DNA from: Phallus indusiatus | Taxonomy: Eukaryota; Basidiomycota; Agaricomycetes; Phallales; Phallaceae | DNA: 64,000 bases | Assembly (NCBI GenBank): GCA_027605045.1 | Contig: JAQFWX010000091.1 | Location: forward strand, 62,001-126,000 | Direction of reading: 5' to 3' | In this document: positions 1 through 10,891 of the stretch, in pieces | How positions within the stretch are numbered: the stretch's first letter is position 1 | Layout: every line of letters starts with the position of its first letter | The notes under the pieces: generated by a model | What the model saw: only the letters and a program-made list of their open reading frames with translations | What the model was told of the DNA's origin: nothing | Database searches by the model: none | Translations under genes and position numbers: made by a program

Positions 1-172
1 ATCATACTGTTTGGCACTGAAGTGGTACTGTATGTTGTAGCCTGACTGAGGAATTCACACTGCGTCCTATTATTTCCCTGCAAGATAATACACGAGTCAT
101 CAACAATGTATTGACTCTCGGCGGAACCTAGTGTCCAATTCTTTGCTCGAAGAGCAGGAGGTAAAAAAGTAA

Positions 173-255
173 CTCTCAGGCGGGGAATCGAACCCCGGTC
201 TCGCGCGTTCGCGGTTTATGACAGGCGCGAATACTAACCTCTATACTACCTGAGA
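173..255 (-). tRNA. tRNA-Asp (GTC) with 11-nt intron
   Basis: On the minus strand a 7-bp acceptor stem pairs 249-255 with 174-180, and position 173 is the discriminator. A T-arm with the GGTTCGATTCC core sits at 183-199. The anticodon GTC reads from 222 to 220 inside a CTGTCA loop. Eleven extra bases (208-218) lie one base 3' of the anticodon, the canonical place for tRNA introns. Removing them restores a 7-base loop on a 5-bp CGCGC/GCGCG stem and leaves 72 nt. The anticodon makes it aspartate. No CCA is encoded, as expected for a eukaryotic nuclear tRNA gene. Confidence 0.93.
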
Positions 256-926
256 CATGTTAGAGTTCGAGACATTCGTATAATACGATGCAACGAAAGG
301 ACATTTGCTGCCGCCCTCATATACTACCATTTGTTAGAAGGTCTGTCGAAGAAGTTCTTGATAGTGAATGGCTCATGTGTTATATTTCTCAGAGATTTAA
401 CCGCAAAATGGGATGAATCTATTTGACTAGGTCTTAAGTAATGAGTCTGCTTAGCAAGTTCGATGACCAAATTGCTTTGATCATCAACTGTACAATTCAA
501 CAACTCTTTCTCTTTTCCCACAACAACACTTTACTTTCTTACATCCTCACGCCCCAAGGAATCATCCAATTTGCAATTAACATTTGGTTAGATTTCAAAT
601 TGTTTAAACGATACAAAGCAAATTGGTGAGAATTTTGATAGAGCCCTAAGAGAATCTACAACCGTCGCGTGTTTCTAAATTACATCAAGTTATTTCACAC
701 AGAAAATAGGGAAACTCGGCGGATCCGGAAAATGATACGAGCAATGGGGACTTCCGCAACTAGAAATATAGTCAACTGGACGGCGAACACTTCAAATAAA
801 AGACTGATCATATGAATAGAAGATAATAAAAAGACGAGGCAAAACTTGAGGAAAACTGCACGAGAGCGTGGAAGGTAGACGAACTATTGATTTAGAATCT
901 TGATTATTTCTCTGAAGCGCGATAGA
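256..926. other. intergenic, no gene seen
   Basis: About 670 bp between the tRNA gene and the end of the bZIP gene. The short open frames here show no recognisable domain, no codon bias and no splice-joined continuation. It probably holds tRNA upstream sequence and the bZIP 3' untranslated region. Confidence 0.6.
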
Positions 927-1882
927 TTATTCTTTAGTATCCCGGTCGGCGGACCCAGCTCTTGAATCTTGCCGTGTTCCGTTTTCCACTGATTCGCCAG
1001 CTTGTTCAGGTGCTGGCGGTTGGGGTGGTGGGGGCGGAGCATTGGCATGGGCAGCGTTAAGCGCTGCTCTTAGGGCGGCATTCTCGACTCGAAGCTGGTC
1101 AACCAATGCTCGACATTCCTCCCAGCGACGATTAGCTTCGTCTGCAGAAGCAAGAGCAGCATCGAGCAGTTGTGAACGCTGTTCGAGAGCTTTAACATGT
1201 CTGAGAAAAAGAAAGTACGTCGATGAGCCTGTGGCTGTTTCAACATGGATGTTGATGACTCACGCGTCTCTACGTTCTCGAAAAGCTCGTTGGGCTTTAC
1301 GATTTTGCTCTGCACGTTTACTGGTACTCAACTGGCGACCCCCAGCGGCGGCTGCGGCCGCAGAAGACGGAGATTCGGTAGAGCCATTGCCGGCCGAGAG
1401 GGAGGAGATTGGGTTGCCTTGACTGTCCAAGGGCGGGTGCGGCTGACCATAATACGCTTCATATGCGTGGGGTGGTGGCGGTGGCGGTGGAAGCTGATGT
1501 GGTTGAGTTGGGGGATTCGCCTGTTGTTGTGGGTCGGGAACGGGACTCTGTAGCTTTCTTTTTCTCGTCGCACGGCCCGATGTGGCAGGTGTCTCTATTG
1601 ACTGTGTGACAACTGTGGTAGGCTGGCCAGGTGTTGTGTGTTGAGCAGTTGGGTCTGTGGTGGTGGGTGGTGGGAGAGGAATGCCTTGTGCGTTGACATA
1701 AGGCGAATTGGCTGCTGAGGTGAGGGATTAGCTAATTGATTAAAAATGAACAAAGGCGCACATCGTCTCGCGTCCTGGCCAGGTGGGGGCGGGTAGGCAG
1801 GATAAGGCGGGGCATTGGGAGGAGCGTCTGAGGGCGGATACGGAACCGCCGTCGGCTGAGGATTGGGCGGATATCTGTGCAT
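927..1882 (-). CDS. bZIP transcription factor, Pap1/Yap-like
   Basis: A nuclear DNA-binding regulator of 281 residues after removing two introns (1715-1761 and 1201-1263). The first 130 or so residues are rich in Pro, Gln and Tyr, typical of an activation domain. A basic region follows with the NRKAQRAFR core, which matches the NxxAQxxFR signature of Pap1/Yap factors. Next come a KALE linker and a coiled coil with heptad hydrophobics (QRSQLL, VDQLRVENAAL). Intron 2 splits the basic region from the zipper. The C-terminus is Pro/Ser-rich and lacks an obvious Cys-rich redox domain, so it resembles the small KapC-type proteins more than Yap1. The start is the ATG opening MHRYPPNP. It is transcribed divergently from the phosphatase gene across about 380 bp. 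Confidence 0.88.
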
Positions 1883-2104
1883 GTATATGTAAACAAAGAA
1901 TTTTTTGGACTAAGGGAGGGAAGATTATGTGTGCGGGTGACTAAGGAGGCGGGGGTTACTTAAACAAGGGTTACTTAAACATATTCCACTTCCTCTTTTT
2001 ATGGAACGTTTATTTGGCACTCCGATTATTTCACACACTTTCACCCTCCGACTTAGACTCCGCCACATAAACATACAGCTCGAACGTCGCGCGGTCGTCG
2101 CTCG

Positions 2105-2262
2105 TCGTCATTTCCGTTCTTCCCCTTGGCCGTGTGTGTGTGTGCTTTCTGTTCTTTCCGTTATATTCTCTCCTCTGTTACCCTTCTCCATCATCCTCTT
2201 TTTTTCCTTCCGTTCCCGCTTCCTTAGCGCCTTTTTGTTTTTCTCTTGTTGTTTCTTTCACA
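2105..2262 (+). promoter_or_regulatory. pyrimidine-rich leader of the phosphatase gene
   Basis: A strongly C/T-biased stretch directly before the ATG at 2265, with CACAAAATG at the start codon. CT-rich boxes of this kind are common close to transcription starts in filamentous fungi. The role is inferred from position and composition only. Confidence 0.45.
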
Positions 2263-2264
2263 AA

Positions 2265-4062
2265 ATGTCCTCCATAAAAGACGGCGTTGACCCATCCACC
2301 CAGTCCCAGCAGACTCAGGATGTTTCCCGCGATGCTTCAGCAGCTCCCAACATTGTCATCTCACACACTTCCCCCCAAAGCCATGCGCAATCTAACGATG
2401 GCGAGAATGGCTCCAACGGCCACGCGTCGCATGAGGATCAGGGTGAGCTACAAGTACCAGTCGTGGTACAGGTCTCACACTCTGAAAGCGCCCCTCCTCA
2501 ATCTAATCCAGCTTCTTCCCTAGGGAAACCTACAGAAGGCTCGTCCACTAACGTGCCACCTTCAGAGAAGAAGTCGCCTTCATTATCTGCTCCAACCCAG
2601 CCATCATCCAGCTCGCACAAAAAGCGCTCCTTTTGGTCGAGGCTTTTTAGCGCCCTCGTGCCATGCGTATCACATACCCAATCGCATTCACCAGAAAATG
2701 TCTCTCGTGTTAGCCCTAATGTACCAGCTGTTCCAGAGAAACAACGTCCTAATATCACGAGTAAACCTGAAGGGTCCAACGGAAAGCCCGTGCCGAAGAC
2801 ATCATCACCCGATTCAATGCAGGACAATACTACCCAATCGCCTGAGCCGACTGTTGTTTTGCATCTACAATCTCCGGAGGCTACCAATAACGGTGCGAGT
2901 AAACCCATCACTACCCATACCGTCCCGCTTGATCCCAGCAACGATGATACCATTGTCATTCAACCTCCACCACCCTCACCTAAGCGATTGTCTAAGGATA
3001 TCACTGGTGGTGTTACGTCTGGTGCAGTACAAGCACCTGGTTCTACGGGTAGCGAAGAACGAGAGCATGTCGATGGAGACAGTGAACAGTCGGAATCTAG
3101 CAGCTTCACAGACGATCCCGACCGAGAAATTTTAAGTCCCCAGCCCCATGCGGCTGAGGACGAGTTTGAGGATGAAGAAGATCGTTTGATCATGAATGGC
3201 GGCGCAGGCATTCCAATAGGACCGGTTCGTGCTTGAATTTTTCTGTCGAACATTTTAACAGTCCTTTCTTACTTTCGTATTGATCAGGATGGCGTACCAC
3301 GTCCATTACTTCCGCCAATTGCCCCACATCATCAGGGTCGGAAATGTCTGGTACTGGATCTCGATGAAACACTAGTACATAGTAGTTTCAAAGTAAGCGT
3401 TTTTATTTAAATTGCCACGTCAAAATGTCACGTTATTCACCTTTCTGCCTCTTCGTTTTTTTTGGTTGGATGTGTATTAGCTTATTCCCCAAGCGGATTA
3501 TGTAGTCCCTGTAGAAATTGAGTGGCAATGGCACAATGTCTATGTCATCAAACGACCTGGTGTCGATAACTTTTTAAAGCAAATGGGTGAACTATTTGAA
3601 GTAGTCGTTTTCACTGCTAGTCTCAGCAAGGTTAGTTCCCTCCAAAAAACAAATGACACGTGAATTAGAAACATTTGCTAATTAATTTTTATTTAGTATG
3701 CCGACCCTGTACTAGATAAGCTTGATGTACACAAAGTCGTTGCACATCGCTTATTCCGGGAAAGCTGCTATAATCACAAGGGCAATTATGTCAAGGTATA
3801 TATAACATGACATCTATTGGCGACGAAACTCTAAAGGTTTATTATAATACTTTAGGATCTATCACAACTTGGACGGAACCCGACAGATACTATCATCCTA
3901 GATAATTCACCAGCATCATATATCTTCCATCCTAACAATGCTGTTCCTGTTTCATCATGGTTCAATGATCCTCATGATACCGAACTAACGGATTTGGTTC
4001 CCTTCCTAACGGACCTGCGGCTGACGGACGATGTACGAGGAGTACTAGACGGGGGACTGTAA
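2265..4062 (+). CDS. FCP/SCP-type protein phosphatase, PSR1/2-like
   Basis: A HAD-family phosphatase of 506 residues with four introns (3225-3287, 3393-3480, 3631-3696, 3796-3855). The first 320 residues are Ser/Pro/Thr-rich and disordered with an acidic stretch near the end. The catalytic domain starts at [15 protein letters not shown], where the DLDET motif supplies the nucleophile and the general acid. It continues through [34 protein letters not shown] and the late motif [10 protein letters not shown]. This order is that of NIF/SCP phosphatases, which remove phosphate from serine in the Pol II CTD or in signalling proteins; yeast PSR1/2 act in the sodium stress response at the plasma membrane. 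No N-terminal palmitoylation cysteines are seen. The frame is open back to 2001, but the ATG after the pyrimidine-rich leader is preferred. Confidence 0.9.
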
Positions 4063-6592
4063 GAAAGGGAACTCAATCCACGGACGGATTATTTAACTTT
4101 TCTCTATTGCTCTCGCATTCTGTTCTCTACGTATCTACGGTCTTGTTCATGATTTCATTCCAATCACTGTCCTAATCGCCCTGTCCACTTGTTACCCTCG
4201 TTCCGTCACCATTTTGCCTCGAAAGTTCGCCCTGCCCGATTCCTCGCTTTTTCTCTCTCTCTCCCTCGCAATTTTCTCCTTGGTTTGCTTGCTGCAGCTG
4301 TGATTATACCAACATCGGGATACATTTTGCATTTGCTACCCTGTTACCTGCACTAATTCATCCAGAATTTTCCTTAATTCGGACATCGATTTGATACCCT
4401 TCTGCTTTATCCAACCCGTGCCTTCCTCCCGTGCAACGCAATCATTCTCCCGCTATTCTACGCCTCTTCATTGTGTCATACACTATGTTTCCGTCGTGCG
4501 CAGATATCTTATTATTCTGTGCGCGTATCCGGATGCCACCTTTTTATATTTACTACTGAATGTCTTCGTTGGCTGACAACCGCACGCCTGGTCATGCTTC
4601 TTTTCTCGGAAAGGCATTTGCGACATGCTGTATCATCGTTTTTCTTTCTTTTTCGATTTCATTTCGATATGCTTTTTAACACTTAATAATCCTATTCCTA
4701 TTACTTTTTCTTATTCTTTTCATCCACCGCGACTTCTGCCAGCCAGCCAGTCGGTCAGTCCGAGTATAGGCATTCTTGTATCTTTACTCTATTTCTCACA
4801 TCTCCCTTTATGTCGTTTTTCTCGACTCTTACATTCGTTCGTGTATCTCCCCCTTTCGGCATGTTTTATACTCCCTTTTCGCCACTTTCCGGTCTGTCTC
4901 GAATAGCACTTATCTCATCCTCTATCTGCTGGCTCATTACCTCGGATCCTCATATCATTGGCGGTAGCCTTCAAGTAGGTTATGGTCTAACGCCCTCGAA
5001 TCCATCGATCGATACCCGTCTTTGTTCCTTCCCTTGCTATTTCGGACATTCTGCCACCCGGTGTTTTTTTTCCTTTTCACTTTTCACACATTGTTACGAC
5101 TCATTGATGGCGTGATTACGAATTGGTTACGAACAATTTCTTTTTTTTCCCATGTTTCCTCCTTGCTGAAGCACTCGAGTTTTTTGTGGTTATATTAGTG
5201 GAAGCAATAAAGTATGTGGCTCTTTCTCTTTTGCAATTCTCCTTTTATTCCGCTTTGCCATGTACATGTTGTTAGCAGGTGTCCCTTTTTTTTTATTCCT
5301 ATACCTTTACTTTGTCAATATATCAGAATTGACTGCACTGTACATAGCTCACTGTTCGTATATACGCAATCAAACCACACAACCTAGAACTTTGCTAATC
5401 GGCACGGAAATAAGCATATTTTTGACTTTCTTTGAGGAAGTAAACGTGGGTCCCGATACCTTGGGACATGTTTCTTTCTCTTTTATCACCTATTCTTAGA
5501 CTTTCATTTTTTGACACCGTATCTCGACCTATAAAAAAGACAAAATCTCTAAAGTGCCAGAACAATGAATAATAATATAAGCAATAATAATAATAACTTT
5601 TTGTTGCATATGTCACGAACAAGCCATGACCGCATTGGAAAAAGACGGCGCACATGCCGCCTTTCCGGCCCACTCATAGTGTGATCAAATGAGATAATGA
5701 TCAGGTCCGCAGCGTTTTTTCGTTCTCCTGAAATGAGAATGGTTGAGAATACATTCGACGTTGACGAAAACGGACTAATAGGGTAAAGAATCCATATGCA
5801 GTATGGGACATTCAATCATATGGATGGATCATTGGCCCGAGGTCATGTTATATATAATGTAATGCAATACACATATCTCGTACTGCATCCGTCTCTTTCT
5901 TTCTTCTATTTTTTTCTTTTCACGTTACTCCTGTGTATTATTGTCTTCTTTACAATCTATCAGCGGGTTCGTTTTTCGAGATCATGACTCAATTCCAGCT
6001 GTTCGAGCTGTTACGGTCACCCTCAAAAGTCAACCGATGAATTACCGTTTCTTTTGCATGCTCAGTGAAGTCCCCCAACTTTCACCCTACCCTCGATTCC
6101 TGTCAACTACAGCGAATTCAGTTTCCCGTACGCGGCATTCGACAAAAAATGCGCTCGATTCCAGATCACAGCTGATCCATTTTCGCAGTATCATCATCAA
6201 GGGCTAACACACCACCGGTACCACGCGGCCGAGTTCCCCGACATATAAAGCAAAAGGTTTACTAATTCGTATTCGTATTCTCGCTCGATCCCTACAATAA
6301 TTATTCAAGAAAGAAAAAAACGACAACAGAACGAAAAGGCGCGAGTAAAAAAGGAAAGAAAAAGAACAAAAGAAAAAGAAAAACGCTTCGCGTGACGAGA
6401 CGAAGGAAAAAGTGCAACAACCCGTCTGCCCCCCGCAGCATCAAAGCAAGCAGTGGTATTAGGTTCAGCCCTCTCTTTCATCAACAACTTCCCAAAAACA
6501 CGCTTCTAAAATTCATTTATCAATTATCAAAAGTCAAGCCCAATTTATATACCAGACACTGGGAATCTTTCTTAGGAAGCGGGAAAACGAAT
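4063..6592. other. long convergent intergenic region, pyrimidine-rich in its first half
   Basis: About 2.5 kb between the stops of two convergent genes. The first 1.2 kb is strongly C/T-biased on the plus strand and yields only short, Phe/Ser/Leu-rich open frames that look compositional. Part of it may be the phosphatase 3' untranslated region, and the last 300 bp is A-rich on the plus strand next to the end of the minus-strand gene. I see no RNA gene or repeat family here. Confidence 0.55.
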
Positions 6593-9500
6593 TCAATAGT
6601 CACTCTTATCCTCCCCCGCCCAAGGATCGAACACATTCCGATGAGTCTGCGAATGAGAAATGGAGCTCGCGGAGTGCGTGTGGGAAGGATGGATGTTAGC
6701 ATTAGCGTTTGAGATACCATGACCTGCGAACATAGGGCCGTTTCCCCGCGGTGAAGGGTTTGAGATGGAATTCGAGTTACGATGAGCGATTCCAGGCGAT
6801 CCAGACGTCGCACCCGTCCCCATGCTCGAAGCAGAAGCTGAACCAGACGACCCCGAACCCGAAGAACTAAGCGGCCCGGACGTAGACACTGCTCCAGAGC
6901 CACTTGGGATAATCATCGCGCTCAATTTCTCTCTGCTAGTATTGGCACTCCCGGTTCCCCTCCCAGGTGGCGGAGAAGTGCTTCCCGTTCTTCTGGTAAC
7001 GGTGCAAAAGCATTCTGCAACGTCTTAAAGAACATATTGTCATTAAAGGGGATAGACGGCACGAGAGGAGGCGGCGGCACGGTATGAACAGCACCCGCAG
7101 GTCGTGGAGGAGGAGACGAAGCTTCCCTAAGAGAAAGGTGCCCAGTAGCATTCCCGTGAATAAAAAGACCGTCTTGAAGCGAGGGAGCAGATACAGAAGA
7201 CTTTGGGTGATGAAAGAAATTTGGAGGTGATGGCGCCGTCACTGTCGATCCAATTGGACCGAACTCGGACGTGATCGTTCGCGCTTTAGAGCGACTACTG
7301 GTATGCGCATGTCCAGAACCAGCCCTACCGAATCTCATAGCCAAACCAGTGTCAGGGACCATTGGTTTCATCATAGGGTTGTTGTTAACATTATCCTGAT
7401 AGGAAACGGCAGGGGTAAAAGTGTTCCCTTGATTAGAAAGAGTGAAGACCTTCGCATCCGGGTTTAGTCCTTTCTCCCTATTTCCAAACCACCTCCCCGA
7501 CTTTGAGTAGCGCTATTTTGTTGTGGTAAAGCCATAGGAGACGGGGATGGAGATTTCGGGCGGTGAAGAAGTTTCGATGCTGCATTTCCTGAGACGACAG
7601 AAGGGGAGATTATGGAGGCATCATCAAAACGAATGTGACTTGGAACCGGGGGAGCGGAATGAGGTTCTTCCTTATGTTCTACAAGGACGAACGGTTCTTC
7701 GTATATGGTGCTAATACCTCCTCCACCAGAAGATGTGGGCGAATCGATAGGAGAAGATGCAATCTCCTGTTCACCGACGGTCTGGCTATGAGGAGACGGA
7801 GTGTCTATAGATTGCATCAAACTACTCGGAATCAATGAAGTGCTGATAGGAGACAAAGGAGAATCTCGGAGAGGAGCCGAGACAGATGAAACGATTTCAG
7901 GACCGAATGGTCTGAATTGAGGTGGATTTACATGTAAGTTCCCCGATGGATGAGCATGCGGTTGAACCTGTTGACCCAGTTGTTGCGATGGCCGAAGAAT
8001 AGGATGACCAGAAAAAACAGACTGAAGCGGTCCAATAATCCCAGGAGAGTGTTCAGAAGACAAGCGCGGGGGCCACACGGATGACATTGGAGAAGATGAT
8101 GAAGCACTACCATCTTCAAGTTCCTTTTCCTTTTCCCTTTCCTTTTCTCTCTCCTCTCTTTCTTTCGCCTGCTTGTCTTTCACTTCCTTCAATTTCTCAT
8201 ATTTTTCCTTCTCTTCTGCAATAGCGCTTTCCAGCACTCTTGCCTGAGCTGACAAAACTTGAACATGAGCATTGACATTCCTCAATTCCTCTCGCTGGCC
8301 ATCTATCTCCGCGGACAACGTTTCGCGCTTTTCAAAATCACTAACGCGTTGCTTCTCTACACGAACCACCTCCTCTTCCATCTCCTGTTTCATATTCTCA
8401 ACAGCTGTACCCAGTCGCTCGATCAAATCATTGGCATGATCTCTCCGACTTTCCGCTGCCTTGAGCTTCTTCTCAGCCTCGCGTTTAGCACCATCCGCGT
8501 GCCGACGCGCGTCATCCAACGATTTCGTACGAGTTTTCAAAGTAACACGAGCCGCATCTTCATTTTTCTTGGTCGTACGAGCACGCGCGATTTCAGCTTC
8601 AAGGTTGCTTGCCGTGGATGCAGATGAAGCACGAGCCTGAGCTAGTTGAGCTTTCAAGTCTGAAGTAGCGTTACGAGTGGATTCCAATTGTTCAAGAAGA
8701 TCTATGATAACGGGGCTTTGATCTAGGGCCGTTGGAGGATGGTGCTGTTGAGAAGGCGGAGAAACGACAGAAGAAGACGGTGCAGAAGAAGAAGAACATG
8801 GAACAGGAATAGGTGAGGCAGGTAGAATTCGAGGTTGCTTGTGCTGTTCAGGTGATTGCGGCGGGATGCGCTTGGCATGAAGAGGCAAAGAAGCAGATTT
8901 CGGTAGTGGGGGTGGGGTGGTGGGGCGTGGGGGAGGATTCGTTGGGAAAACAGGATCGCGCTTAGGCAAAGACTGAATAGAACTTCTCTCTCGGAGGATA
9001 GACTTGCTATTTGTCCGGGAAGAACCTGATGAGCGTCTAGGGATTGCCGCGCCCGGTTGGTGCTGCAATTTAGCAGCGGTTTTTCCAGAATATGGATCCT
9101 CATGGCGAAGCGACGAACCCGATAAAGAGGAGTCCATGGTATCGGCGGTGTCATCGTTGCCCGGGCGTAAACGAGATGAGATCGAAGCATCGTTTTGCGC
9201 AGCCAGCTTGACTTGCCTAGGCTGCATGTTCATCTCAAAGGCTAGCCACCACCGACCGAATGCCCCAATAAAGCACGATCCACGAGTAAGAGGGTTGTTC
9301 CAGGATATAAGTTTAGGAGAGGTGGACGGGGAGTGATGATGGGTATGCGATGACGGCGGGATGGGGGGGATCATGGCCATTTCGACAGGAGGTACAACGG
9401 CGAAAGCGACGATCAGAAAACTTCGAAAGTCGTAAGAAGGTGTTTTCAGAGACACTGAAGCCTTGTTAGCGAAATGGAATACGATGGGTACTGAGGTATC

Positions 9501-9921
9501 TGATGAGGAGGATGTGGCATCCAGACGACGATTAGATAGTTTGCGAATGTGATGAGGCTCATCGTCGCTAGTGGAGTGACGAGAGGGCGATTCATCGTCT
9601 AGATCGTCAGTTTCGATACTATTGTGAGCTTCGCTGAGACGAGATAAATGTTGGCGAAATACGAGTTCTGTAAGAAATGCCCGAAAGGAAGCTTCATTTG
9701 GATTTGTAAGATAGGCTAGCAAAAAAAAAGTGTATTAGTTTAGTAAATAGTGGCGAAAAAAGCGAAAAAGGAATGGATATACCGATGAGAGTGAAAAATG
9801 CAACGAGACAGATTGTCAAAACGACGGAGGGCAAATCAAGGACATGAGCAGACGAAGGCCACAACGTGAAAGGAAGTCGTAACGAGACAACACCGAGACC
9901 GCCCAAAGCAATGCCCACCAT
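6593..9921 (-). CDS. coiled-coil membrane protein with PAM2-like motif; two frame breaks
   Basis: I do not recognise a named family. The protein opens with two hydrophobic segments in the first 50 residues (LPSVVLTICLVAFF is clear). After one intron (9716-9782) come an acidic Ser-rich stretch, another hydrophobic segment (FLIVAFAVVPP), a long Pro/Ser region, a coiled coil of about 200 residues (LEAEIARAR to EREKEKELE), and more Ser/Pro. At about 7440-7470 it encodes GLNPDAKVFTLS, which fits the PAM2 consensus that binds the MLLE domain of poly(A)-binding protein. The reading frame slips by one base near 7469 and again near 7006. Both need one added base, so they look like one-base losses rather than introns. 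The C-terminus ends in AGEDKSDY. A role in mRNA localisation at membranes is only a guess from the PAM2 motif. Confidence 0.65.
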
Positions 9922-10170
9922 GAGTCTTAAGACGTCCGACGTCGCTGACGAAGACGACGACGACGTCTGGCGACGATGAGCGAGCTGAAATAATTGCCTG
10001 GACAGCTTGGATCAAGTCAGAAGAAATAAGATTCTAAGTACGTGACCCAGAAAAATTGTTGCTTCCGATTCCGTTGCATCACGTAAGCCACTTCGTCACC
10101 AGCCAGTAATGAAAAGTTGCCGACCGAGTCAGAGTGGGGAAAACAAATTATAAAATTTTTATTATATTAT

Positions 10171-10792
10171 TTATGGCTGTTTTACATCGGTTTGGTGGTC
10201 TTTTGGTGTGCTACTCAACTCTGCGTCTATGCGTTCTCTCGCTCGTACTACTTTTGATAATAAATAATGCGAATGTGTTGGAGCTTTGGACGGACGGGCG
10301 GGTGCTTCAGTGGATGGGGAATTCATCGAAAACAGCCGTTCATAGTTCTGTTCAAAATTGAATAAAAAAGTTGGCAAAATAGATAAAGTGACATATTACC
10401 TTGATTATTTCTTCAAGCGGTTGGTCTTTTTTAGAATTCAAGATGAGATGTGCCTCATCGAGGGTCATTCGGTGGTCCCGTGTCAATTTGTCCGTTTGAG
10501 ATCCAGAAAGAGCATGGCTCACACCTGCGGCGTCAGAAGATAATCCTTCTGGTCTATGCCGAGCATCTGAGATAAAAAGAAAAAAAATTTGAACAGGGTT
10601 CCCCCAGTGGAAGCGATTATGGAAACCCACTTTTGGCGGCTTGTCGTCCAGCTTCCAAGAGAGCTTTACCCACAATTTGTGATCCAATTACAAGGATCTG
10701 GACAAGTGCTCTCGGCGATGACTATTCATGAAAAGACACACAGATATTATATCAGTAGTTGAGCTAGGCAATAGAAGTGTAATACTCACCAT
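10171..10792 (-). CDS. PAM16: presequence translocase subunit Pam16/Tim16
   Basis: A J-like subunit of the mitochondrial import motor. It pairs with Pam18 at the matrix face of TIM23 and restrains its stimulation of Hsp70. The 145-residue product has the family order: a hydrophobic N-terminal helix (RALVQILVIGSQIVGKAL), RQAAKNARHRPEG, the degenerate J core MTLDEAHLILNSKKDQPLEEI, then NYERLF and the C-terminal SHYLLSKVVRARERIDAEL. The HPD of true J proteins is absent, as is normal for Pam16. Introns are 10348-10399, 10567-10630 and 10722-10789. With that first intron the initial coding exon is only the ATG. A second GTGAGT donor at 10823 would instead join an ATG at 10871 in frame and add 15 residues. 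It is divergent from RPA43, with 99 bp between the two start codons. Confidence 0.92.
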
Positions 10793-10891
10793 ACCAGGAG
10801 GAGTCGGAAGTGGCGAAACTCACGTAATCCAAGCCGGGTCTCGACAGTTTTTGGAGCACCGCCGAACTCATAGTCGACGAAATCCTCCCAA

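Noticed and set aside
2001..2264. In-frame N-terminal extension of the phosphatase
   Set aside because: The stretch is C/T-rich leader-like sequence with a Phe/Ser/Leu compositional peptide. The CACAAAATG start at 2265 is more natural.
7400..7560. Explaining the PAM2-region frame change by an intron
   Set aside because: The only available donor (GTCTCC) is poor, whereas one base in a G-run restores a continuous sensible protein.
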